Source: Pseudomonadota bacterium
Lineage (GTDB): Bacteria; Pseudomonadota; Alphaproteobacteria; Rhodobacterales; Rhodobacteraceae
DNA length: 7,648 nt
Reading direction: 5' to 3'
Assembly: GCA_027623875.1 (NCBI GenBank)
Contig: JAQBUS010000036.1
Span: 1 to 7,648, forward strand
Under the pieces are notes generated by a model. It was not told the origin of the DNA. It saw only the letters and a list, made by a program, of their open reading frames with translations, and did no database searches. This document shows, piece by piece, positions 1 through 5,567 of the stretch. Position 1 is the stretch's first letter, and the number at the start of each line of letters is the position of its first letter. Made by a program: the position numbers and the translations under genes.

Positions 1-981
1 ATCATAACCCACATACTCAGGAGTTTGCAGCGTATCTATAGGCACGCCATAACCCGACATAAGTTTTTCTATTAGCAAGGGTTTATTAATTGCATGAGCT
101 GCAGCCTTGCGAACATTAGGGTCTAACATAACATCAATGTCATTTAAGAAGATCATACCAATATCAGAGACTGGGGCGGCAGTTCCACTAATTCCTGACT
201 TGCCCTTTAAACGATCATACTCTTCATACGACATCTCTAAGGTGACGTGAGAATTCCCTGACTCGATCTCAGCAACTCTTGAAGCTGAGTCAGTTACAAA
301 CTTTATTGTAACGTTTTCAAATTCAGGTTTTCCACCCCAATAATTAGCATTTGCCTTCAAGCGAACGTAGGCATTGCGTTCAAATTTCTCTACCATATAC
401 GGGCCAGTTCCTATAGGAGCCGCCTCAAATCCTGCTGCACCTACCTTTTCGATATATGCCTTGGGCATAACGTAACCAGTAAGAAATGACATCCACTTAA
501 AAAGGGTCGGATCATAACTTAAAACGTCTGCAGTGATACGATTCCCATCAATACTAAAGTTTCCAATCTTACCCCAAATAAACTGTATAGGGTTTCCTGT
601 TTCTGGATTCCCCGCTCTCTCTAAAGACCACACGACATCTTCAGCGCTAAAAACAGACCCATCATGCCACGTAACACCATCCCTTACCGTCATGTGTATT
701 TTGCTATTGTCATCATTCCATCCCCAGTCTGTAATTAGTCCTGGACCAAAACTTAGGTCAGTATTTTGAGCTATAAACAAATCAAAGACTGATTGGTAAA
801 TACCTTGAATTGTTGGGTTCACGGCGGAGCCGCCTACTGTAGGATCCCAACTTGGTAAGTTAACATTATATGCAATTACTAATTCTCCAATAGAATTTGC
901 GAAGACTGGACTAGCCACGGTCCCCAATGCAGCAGAAGCTGCGGTAATTTTTAACAAGTTTCTTCTATTAATTTTGAGCAT
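1..981 (-). CDS. ABC transporter substrate-binding protein, family 5 (peptide/opine/nickel type), C-terminus cut off by window edge
   Basis: The reading frame is open from an ATG at 981 to the left edge, giving the first 327 residues of a protein that in this family is usually 500-550 residues long. Residues 1-28 form an export signal: twin arginines R6-R7 in NRRNLLK, an alanine-rich hydrophobic stretch, then a VFA cleavage site. This looks like a Tat signal. The mature part shows family 5 hallmarks: a DWGWNDD segment (85-91), VRDGVTWHDG (99-108), AEDVVWSLER (113-122), PIGTGPY (189-195) and ANYWGGKPE (212-220). Such proteins bind peptides, opines, nickel chelates or other small solutes in the periplasm and deliver them to an ABC permease; the ligand cannot be read from this sequence. 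A good Shine-Dalgarno, AAAGGGAG (997-990), lies 8 nt before the ATG. It follows the FAD oxidoreductase gene by 29 nt on the same strand, so the two are probably co-transcribed. Permease and ATPase genes would be expected beyond the left edge. Confidence 0.93.
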   Translation of the reverse strand, partial: MLKINRRNLLKITAASAALGTVASPVFANSIGELVIAYNVNLPSWDPTVGGSAVNPTIQGIYQSVFDLFIAQNTDLSFGPGLITDWGWNDDNSKIHMTVRDGVTWHDGSVFSAEDVVWSLERAGNPETGNPIQFIWGKIGNFSIDGNRITADVLSYDPTLFKWMSFLTGYVMPKAYIEKVGAAGFEAAPIGTGPYMVEKFERNAYVRLKANANYWGGKPEFENVTIKFVTDSASRVAEIESGNSHVTLEMSYEEYDRLKGKSGISGTAAPVSDIGMIFLNDIDVMLDPNVRKAAAHAINKPLLIEKLMSGYGVPIDTLQTPEYVGYD

Positions 982-989
982 ATTTCAGT

Positions 990-997
990 CTCCCTTT
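990..997 (-). promoter_or_regulatory. Ribosome binding site of the ABC binding-protein gene
   Basis: AAAGGGAG on the minus strand sits 8 nt upstream of the ATG at 981. It fixes this start, which also gives a complete Tat-type signal peptide. No promoter or terminator is evident in the 29 nt gap to the upstream gene, which supports co-transcription. Confidence 0.75.
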
Positions 998-1010
998 TGT
1001 TGTATTAACA

Positions 1011-2585
1011 CTAATTCCCAGCCAGCATCCTACCAAGGAGGTACCCCGAACCTGCACCGGTCCCAGCTCCTGGCCAGACTGCAGCACCCGTATGATACAG
1101 ATCCTGAATCGGAGTCTCCCCACCAGAATACCCGCGAGCGGGTCTGAAAACAAAATTCTGTTCCAGATGGTGACTACCGCATATTTGATCGCCTAATACA
1201 AGGTTTGGATTGTCGAGTTCGAGGTCAATCGGCGATACTACGGTATAACTTATAATTTTCTCTTTGGTATTTGGAGCGTAATCTTCGATAATATCGATTG
1301 CCCGCTGAGCAAAAGCCTCCTTTGCTTTACTCCAATCCGTTTCACGGATCTCTTTCTTGGCATCACCCGTAATTATTCCTGGTGCCATTCTTACCTGGAC
1401 CCATAAAATATGTTTTCCAGTGGGTGATCTTGTGGGATCAACTGCTGTAGGTTGGCCTACAACAATAACGGGCTGATCTGGCAACAGCCCTGCTATCGCC
1501 TGTTGGTAAGTTTTCGCCATTTGGTCCATAGAAGGCGCGATATGCACATAAGCAAAGCTTTTCAATTCATTCCCCGCTTTCCAGTCCGGTAATTCCGTCA
1601 TAGAGAGATGAATCATTAATGTGCCTGGAGCGTGAGAGAACTTCGACATATCTTCTGTATACCGTTTATTATTTATTCGTTTGGTTAATCTAATGAGAGC
1701 CGAAGGAGAAACGTTAGCTATGACACACCGTTTGGCGCTTATAAAACTCCCATCAAGGAGCTTTACGCCGGTGGCTCTTTCTTTATCATGAATGATCTCC
1801 ATCACCTCAGACTTGCAGCGAACCGAACCCCCTTTAAGCTCGATATACTTTACCATGGATTTCACAATGTTATCAGCACCACCCTTACCTATAACCATCC
1901 CAAAGGATTGGTTTGTCATGGCCTCTAAATAAGGAAATAGCGCCCCTCCAGCTATATCAGGTGCAAAATCTAAATGAAGTCCCCAAGCCGCGAGGGTTGT
2001 TTTTAAATGACTCGACTCGAAATTCTTATCCAACCATGCTCTTGGAGACATTAATAGAAAACGAATGAAATCAACACTACCGCCAAACCCTTTTTTTCTT
2101 ATCAGAGACAACAATAGAAAAGCCAAACTTCTGAAACTCATTTTACTACCCAGTAGTTTAAATATATGACTTGAATCCGAAGGAAACTTCTCTGTCATCT
2201 CCTCCCAGGTCTTTTTGTCTTTGAGTGAAAAAGCAGATATTCTTTCCATATTAATCAGTGGATCATTACTAATTCCCAACCATTTTTTATCTGGAAAAAC
2301 ACTGGCGAAACAATTAGATACAGGAACAAACTTTAACCCATTTAAGATTAAATCTTGGCCGTATTTTTTAAAAAATTCAGATCCCCCAAATAGTGATAGG
2401 TTCATTGCAGCCCAATCATGACGAAATCCGGGTTCTGTATATTCACCCGTTTTAATCGCGCCACCTGCAACCTCTGCTCTCTCTAAAACCAGAATTTTCC
2501 AACCTTTAGTTACCAAATGTGAAGCACAAGCCAAACTATTATGACCAGCCCCGACTATGATGGCATCAAATTCACAAATTGGCAT
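1011..2585 (-). CDS. FAD-dependent oxidoreductase, phytoene dehydrogenase-like (COG1233 / PYROXD2-like)
   Basis: A complete 524-residue protein, normal length for this flavoprotein family. The N-terminus is a dinucleotide-binding Rossmann fold: G12-A-G14-H-N-S-L in the first loop, E35 at the end of the second strand (ILVLE) for the adenosine ribose, then G41-G42. The C-terminus carries the second FAD-contact motif, LYHTGAAVWPG (496-506), followed by GAGSGYLLGR (510-519). Family members catalyse FAD-dependent desaturation or oxidation of varied substrates; the family name does not imply carotenoid synthesis, and no carotenoid gene is nearby. I see no signal peptide or clear membrane segment, so it is probably cytoplasmic. 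The ATG at 2585 has AGGAGAAA (2601-2594) 8 nt upstream. It is the first gene of the leftward unit, diverges from the hydrolase gene, and is a clear paralogue of the protein at 3515-5080. The actual substrate is unknown; an indolic or other aromatic intermediate is only inferred from context. Confidence 0.9.
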   Translation of the reverse strand: MPICEFDAIIVGAGHNSLACASHLVTKGWKILVLERAEVAGGAIKTGEYTEPGFRHDWAAMNLSLFGGSEFFKKYGQDLILNGLKFVPVSNCFASVFPDKKWLGISNDPLINMERISAFSLKDKKTWEEMTEKFPSDSSHIFKLLGSKMSFRSLAFLLLSLIRKKGFGGSVDFIRFLLMSPRAWLDKNFESSHLKTTLAAWGLHLDFAPDIAGGALFPYLEAMTNQSFGMVIGKGGADNIVKSMVKYIELKGGSVRCKSEVMEIIHDKERATGVKLLDGSFISAKRCVIANVSPSALIRLTKRINNKRYTEDMSKFSHAPGTLMIHLSMTELPDWKAGNELKSFAYVHIAPSMDQMAKTYQQAIAGLLPDQPVIVVGQPTAVDPTRSPTGKHILWVQVRMAPGIITGDAKKEIRETDWSKAKEAFAQRAIDIIEDYAPNTKEKIISYTVVSPIDLELDNPNLVLGDQICGSHHLEQNFVFRPARGYSGGETPIQDLYHTGAAVWPGAGTGAGSGYLLGRMLAGN

Positions 2586-2593
2586 AGTAACAA

Positions 2594-2601
2594 TTTCTCC
2601 T
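2594..2601 (-). promoter_or_regulatory. Ribosome binding site of the leftward FAD oxidoreductase gene
   Basis: AGGAGAAA on the minus strand lies 8 nt before the ATG at 2585, near-ideal spacing. It lies only a few bases downstream of the nearest -10-like hexamer (2615-2610), so a transcript from that promoter would have a very short leader of about 17 nt. Confidence 0.75.
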
Positions 2602-2609
2602 ACTTAAAG

Positions 2610-2638
2610 ATCTTTGCAAAAGCATTTAAATCTGTCAA
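2610..2638 (-). promoter_or_regulatory. Putative proximal sigma70-type promoter for the leftward genes
   Basis: On the minus strand a perfect TTGACA (2638-2633) is followed, after 17 nt, by AAAGAT (2615-2610), which matches the -10 consensus at only three positions but is preceded by an extended -10 TGC. An ATTTAAAT palindrome lies inside the spacer. The start of transcription would fall near 2603, almost at the Shine-Dalgarno, which makes the leader unusually short and counts against it as the main promoter. Prediction only. Confidence 0.45.
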
Positions 2639-2690
2639 GATACTTGCAAATGCATTTAAATTTGTCTAGGCGATTGATAACGATTTAAAC
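2624..2690. promoter_or_regulatory. Three phased ATTTAAA operator candidates (likely MarR targets)
   Basis: ATTTAAAT occurs at 2624-2631 and 2654-2661, and ATTTAAAC at 2683-2690. The cores start 30 and 29 bp apart, close to three helical turns, so they lie on nearly one face of the DNA. Each sits inside the spacer of a predicted promoter, where a bound repressor would block RNA polymerase. Short AT-rich palindromes are typical of MarR-family operators, and a MarR gene lies in the rightward operon. Binding by that protein is inference. Confidence 0.5.
2640..2668 (-). promoter_or_regulatory. Putative distal sigma70-type promoter for the leftward genes (second repeat copy)
   Basis: This is the equivalent element in repeat copy 2: TAGACA (2668-2663, one mismatch to TTGACA), a 17 nt spacer holding an ATTTAAAT palindrome, then AAGTAT (2645-2640) preceded by TGC. 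Transcription would start near 2633, giving a leader of about 47 nt, more conventional than the proximal copy would give. Prediction only. Confidence 0.4.
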
Positions 2691-2702
2691 TTTTAACATT
2701 AG
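2674..2702 (+). promoter_or_regulatory. Putative promoter for the rightward operon
   Basis: TTGATA (2674-2679, one mismatch to the -35 consensus) is followed after 17 nt by a weak CATTAG (2697-2702), with an ATTTAAAC core (2683-2690) in the spacer. A competing reading is TTGTCT (2662-2667), a 16 nt spacer and TTTAAA (2684-2689), which would give a longer leader. I cannot choose between them. Some promoter is expected in 2660-2705 because the operon starts at 2723. Confidence 0.35.
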
Positions 2703-2709
2703 ACATAAT

Positions 2710-2715
2710 AAGGGG
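2710..2715 (+). promoter_or_regulatory. Ribosome binding site of the cyclase-family hydrolase gene
   Basis: AAGGGG lies 7 nt upstream of the ATG at 2723, good spacing and composition, and supports that start. Confidence 0.7.
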
Positions 2716-2722
2716 ATTAAAA

Positions 2723-3511
2723 ATGACTTCATCAAATTTACTTGAAAACCTTGGCCTTAAACTACTAACCGGTGAAATAGAGATTGTTGATTGTACAGCG
2801 ATTTTGGGGCCCGACACACCAATTTTGCAATTGCCACCAGATTTTGCGAAAAACACCCCTAAAGTAGAAATTCATAAAATTTCAGAATATGATCAAGACG
2901 GACCATTTTTTGCTTGGAACTGGATGGTTCTGGGTGAACACACCGGCACACACTTTGATGCCCCACACCATTGGATTACGGGAAAAGATTTTGAGGATGG
3001 CTACACTGACACCCTTTCCATTCAAAGGTTAATCGCCCCTGTTAATGTTATAGATTGCTCCGAGGCCTCTAATGATAATCCAGATTTTCTTTTAACTTCT
3101 GATTTTGTGAAATCTTGGGAAGAAGCCAATGGCTCGATTAATAAAGGCGAGTGGGTTCTGATGCGAACTGACTGGGATAAGAGAGCACATAATCAAGATT
3201 TATTTTTAAATGCGAATGAAACCGGACCCCATTCACCTGGTCCTACTGTAGATTGCCTGGAGTATTTACTGTCAAAAGAGATAGTAGGATGGGGCAGTCA
3301 ATGTATTGGAACAGATGCCGGACAGGCTGGAGGGATGAACCCACCTTTCCCAGCTCACAACCTTCTTCATAAAAATAATTGCTTTGGCCTCGCCTCTTTG
3401 GCAAATCTGGATAAATTACCACCAAAGGGCGCAATATTAATAGCTGCTCCGTTAAAAATTGAGCGCGGGACAGGGAGCCCCATAAGAGCATTGGCATTAG
3501 TGCAAAAATAA
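2723..3511 (+). CDS. Cyclase-family metal-dependent hydrolase, probable isatin hydrolase
   Basis: A complete 262-residue protein of the cyclase/kynurenine formamidase family (PF04199 type). The metal-binding signature is present as H73-T-G-T-H77-F-D79-A-P-H82-H83. Near the C-terminus PAHNLLH holds H212, followed by LAS225LANLDKLP. In kynurenine formamidases the region after this histidine normally carries a metal-binding glutamate (E-N-L); here that position is A224 with S225 next to it. From memory, characterised isatin hydrolase uses H73, H77 and D79 for Mn2+, with H212 and S225 in or near the active site, and the numbers here coincide exactly. Isatin hydrolase opens isatin to isatinate and belongs to indole-3-acetate degradation in some bacteria. 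No signal peptide is seen, so it should be cytoplasmic. It is the first gene of the rightward operon, 3 nt before the FAD oxidoreductase. Family membership is sure; the isatin substrate is likely but a different cyclic amide or ester is possible. Confidence 0.88.
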   Translation: MTSSNLLENLGLKLLTGEIEIVDCTAILGPDTPILQLPPDFAKNTPKVEIHKISEYDQDGPFFAWNWMVLGEHTGTHFDAPHHWITGKDFEDGYTDTLSIQRLIAPVNVIDCSEASNDNPDFLLTSDFVKSWEEANGSINKGEWVLMRTDWDKRAHNQDLFLNANETGPHSPGPTVDCLEYLLSKEIVGWGSQCIGTDAGQAGGMNPPFPAHNLLHKNNCFGLASLANLDKLPPKGAILIAAPLKIERGTGSPIRALALVQK

Positions 3512-3514
3512 ACA

Positions 3515-5080
3515 GTGGTCAACCTCGATTACATAATAGTTGGATCCGGAATTAACAGTCTGGTTGCTGGTGCGCTTCTGTCGCGCGCAGGAAAACGTGT
3601 ACTAATTCTTGAACGCTCTAAACATATAGGCGGCTGTATGGAAACCAGAGAAGTAACTCTTCCTGGGTTCAAACATGATATAATGTCTACAACTTTTGTG
3701 TTGTTCCTTACCTCACCTGCTTACTCAGAACTGAAAGACGACTTACAAAAACATGGGTTGGAATTCTGCCACACAAACACCCCAACTGCAATAATTCGAC
3801 CTGACGGTACAAGTTTAATTTTGACCACAAATCATCAACAAAATATTAACAATTTGAATAATCTAAAGAATGGCGACGGCGACCAATTCTTAAAGGACAT
3901 TAATATGATAGGTGAAGACTCATCATTTCTGTTTTCTTTACTCGGAGGCCCATTGTGGTCTTGGCAAACTGTAAAGTTATTTTCAAAACAGATCTGGAAA
4001 AAAGGGTTTAGGAATTTCGTTAATTGGTTTGGTCATTCGCTCATTTCAGCTAGAACCTGGTTAGAGACCTCTTACGAACACCCTCTGACCCAGGCTTTAT
4101 TTGCACCCTGGGTCCTCCATACCGGTTTAACTCCAGAGAGTGCTTATTCAGGTCAAATGGGTAAGGTTATTGCATTCGCTTTAGAATCTGCCGGTGCACC
4201 GATAGTAAGGGGTGGAGCTGAGCAAGCTGCAGCTTCTTTTAGACTTTTAATTAAAGCAAATGGTGGAAAATTTCAATGTTTTACAGACGTAGATGAAGTA
4301 ATTGTAGAGAACGGAACGGCACGCGGGATAATAACTTCTAAAGGTGAAAAAATCAAAGCAAAAGGAGTAATCGTTTCAGTAACCCCCAGCCAACTAAATG
4401 ACCGATTATTAAGAAATGAGGCAATAAAGAAAAGCCCTGCAGAAAAAGTATTTCGTCATGGCAGAGGTAATTTTCAAATACACTATGCTTTGGATGCTGA
4501 TCCCGAATGGCACAACCCAGACTTAAGGGATGCAGCGTTGATCCACTTGTCCGACGGCATTAATTCGGTTTCAAAGTCCTCAAATGAAGCCGAACGAGGG
4601 TTACTTCCTGAAACTCCAACTATTTGCGTTGGACAGCCAAGTAAACTTGATCCGACACGGTGTCCCAAAGGTAAAAGCATATTTTGGGTTCAAATACCGG
4701 ATGCACCATTTATTATAAAAGGTGACTCAGCAAACATAATAAATTGTGCAAGTGAGTGGAATGAAAAACTAAAAGAACTTTTTGCAGATAGAGTTGAAAC
4801 CATCTTAGCAAATCATATACCAAACTTTAAAAAAATTAAACTTTCTAGGAAATGTTACTCCCCTAAAGATCTTTCAGAAATGAATATAAATTTGGTGGGT
4901 GGAGATCCTTATGGTGGAAGCTGCTCAATCGATCAATTTTTTATTTGGCGTGCTTTCCCGCATACTTTAAATAATGAAACACCCATTAAGAACCTTTACC
5001 ACATAGGTGCCTCGACTCATCCAGGTCCAGGTTTAAGTGGTGGATCTGGATTTAATTTAGCAAAAAGGCTGGGCGCGTGA
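3515..5080 (+). CDS. FAD-dependent oxidoreductase, phytoene dehydrogenase-like (COG1233), paralogue of the leftward gene
   Basis: A complete 521-residue flavoprotein. The Rossmann loop is G10-S-G12-I-N-S-L, with E33 ending the second strand (VLILE) and G39-G40 after it. The C-terminal FAD motif is LYHIGASTHPGPG (494-506), followed by GGSGFNLAKRL (509-519). It shares with the protein at 1011-2585 the blocks VGQP..-DPTR-.P.GK-..WVQ (GQP at 373-375 here, 377-379 there), II.GD, and SP.DL..-N.NLV.GD, so the two are paralogues of nearly equal length. The start is a GTG at 3515, only 3 nt after the hydrolase stop; no convincing Shine-Dalgarno precedes it, so translation is probably coupled to the upstream gene. 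The GTG is the only start that keeps the whole FAD-binding strand. It overlaps the MarR gene by 4 nt. The substrate is unknown. It may act on the same pathway as its paralogue, either on a different intermediate or as part of a heteromer. Confidence 0.9.
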   Translation: MVNLDYIIVGSGINSLVAGALLSRAGKRVLILERSKHIGGCMETREVTLPGFKHDIMSTTFVLFLTSPAYSELKDDLQKHGLEFCHTNTPTAIIRPDGTSLILTTNHQQNINNLNNLKNGDGDQFLKDINMIGEDSSFLFSLLGGPLWSWQTVKLFSKQIWKKGFRNFVNWFGHSLISARTWLETSYEHPLTQALFAPWVLHTGLTPESAYSGQMGKVIAFALESAGAPIVRGGAEQAAASFRLLIKANGGKFQCFTDVDEVIVENGTARGIITSKGEKIKAKGVIVSVTPSQLNDRLLRNEAIKKSPAEKVFRHGRGNFQIHYALDADPEWHNPDLRDAALIHLSDGINSVSKSSNEAERGLLPETPTICVGQPSKLDPTRCPKGKSIFWVQIPDAPFIIKGDSANIINCASEWNEKLKELFADRVETILANHIPNFKKIKLSRKCYSPKDLSEMNINLVGGDPYGGSCSIDQFFIWRAFPHTLNNETPIKNLYHIGASTHPGPGLSGGSGFNLAKRLGA

Positions 5081-5559
5081 GTGATAATGTAGAAAACATT
5101 AGAAAAGAGGAACCGTTATTAGAAGGTTACCCACTAAATGAATTCCCCCCATACTTAATGAACAGAATAATGGGGCGCTACAATCAATCTTTAAGACAGG
5201 AAATGGCGTCACAAAATTTAACAACAGCAAAAATGAGAGTTTTAGCTGTTTTGTCAGCGATAGAGGATATCCTAATAAGCGAGTTGGCAGTATATGCTGT
5301 TGTGGAACAATCAACACTCAGTAGGGCTCTGGATCAACTTAGCAATGAAGGGCTTTTAAAACGAAAAATAGATTCAATTGACACACGGGCAACCAGGGTT
5401 TCTTTGACAAAAGATGGATTAAAAGCATTTCAAGCCCTTTGGCCACATATGTTAAAAAGTCACAACGGTATGTTTTTAGGAATAGACACTAAAGAAAAAA
5501 AACAATTCACCATTACTTTACAAAAGATTCTTACGAATATTAGAAAACATCCATTTTAG
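5077..5559 (+). CDS. MarR-family transcriptional regulator
   Basis: A 160-residue protein, typical MarR length. After a short N-terminal dimerisation region (about 20-47), LTTAKMRVLAVLS (48-60) starts the winged helix-turn-helix. EQSTLSRALDQLSNEGLL (77-94) is the recognition helix region, and the wing runs through D102-T-R104-A-T-R-V-S-L-T111, the usual D-x-R motif. MarR proteins are dimers that usually repress nearby catabolic or efflux genes until a small, often aromatic, ligand binds. The GTG start overlaps the preceding stop as GTGA (5077-5080), indicating translational coupling; AAAAGG at 5062-5067 may serve as a weak ribosome binding site. Its place inside the operon suggests autoregulation through the ATTTAAA sites at 2624-2690. 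The ligand is unknown; an indolic or aryl acid compound would fit the neighbours. Confidence 0.92.
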   Translation: MSDNVENIRKEEPLLEGYPLNEFPPYLMNRIMGRYNQSLRQEMASQNLTTAKMRVLAVLSAIEDILISELAVYAVVEQSTLSRALDQLSNEGLLKRKIDSIDTRATRVSLTKDGLKAFQALWPHMLKSHNGMFLGIDTKEKKQFTITLQKILTNIRKHPF

Positions 5560-5562
5560 GGG
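5558..5562 (+). promoter_or_regulatory. Ribosome binding site of the iorA-like gene, overlapping the MarR stop codon
   Basis: AGGGG begins within the TAG stop (5557-5559) of the MarR gene and ends 5 nt before the ATG at 5568. The overlap leaves no room for a promoter or terminator and ties the gene to the same transcript. Confidence 0.65.
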
Positions 5563-5567
5563 TAGAT

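Larger units (their letters stand above)
2609..2668. repeat. Tandem direct repeat, two copies of 30 bp, in the divergent control region
   Basis: Copy 1 is 2609-2638 and copy 2 is 2639-2668, directly adjacent. By hand alignment 25 of 30 positions match, with no gaps. The shared core is TTGCAAA-N-GCATTTAAAT. Each copy contains an ATTTAAAT palindrome (2624-2631 and 2654-2661); copy 2 also has the overlapping palindrome AAATGCATTT (2648-2657). Read on the minus strand, each copy also contains a -35-like and a -10-like hexamer, so the repeat duplicates a whole promoter-operator unit. This is beyond what AT-richness alone would give. Confidence 0.85.

Noticed and set aside
533..769. Plus-strand open frame of 78 codons opposite the ABC binding protein gene
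   Set aside because: It lies antisense to conserved family 5 binding-protein sequence, has no recognisable domain and no convincing ribosome binding site.
1011..2585. Reading this gene, or its paralogue at 3515-5080, as a carotenoid phytoene desaturase (crtI)
   Set aside because: Similarity is at the family level only; no crtB, crtE or other carotenoid gene is nearby and the neighbours point to catabolism of small soluble compounds.
2606..2615. Palindrome AAAGATCTTT near the leftward start
   Set aside because: It overlaps the predicted -10 and could be an extra operator, but it is not repeated at the other two sites, so I do not call it separately.
2656..2856. Minus-strand open frame of 66 codons spanning the control region and the start of the hydrolase gene
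   Set aside because: It would cover the repeat and promoter region and the N-terminus of a clearly real gene on the other strand; no domain is visible.
2723..3511. Naming the hydrolase kynB (kynurenine formamidase)
   Set aside because: The metal-site glutamate typical of KynB is replaced by alanine, and no kynureninase or tryptophan dioxygenase gene is present in the window.
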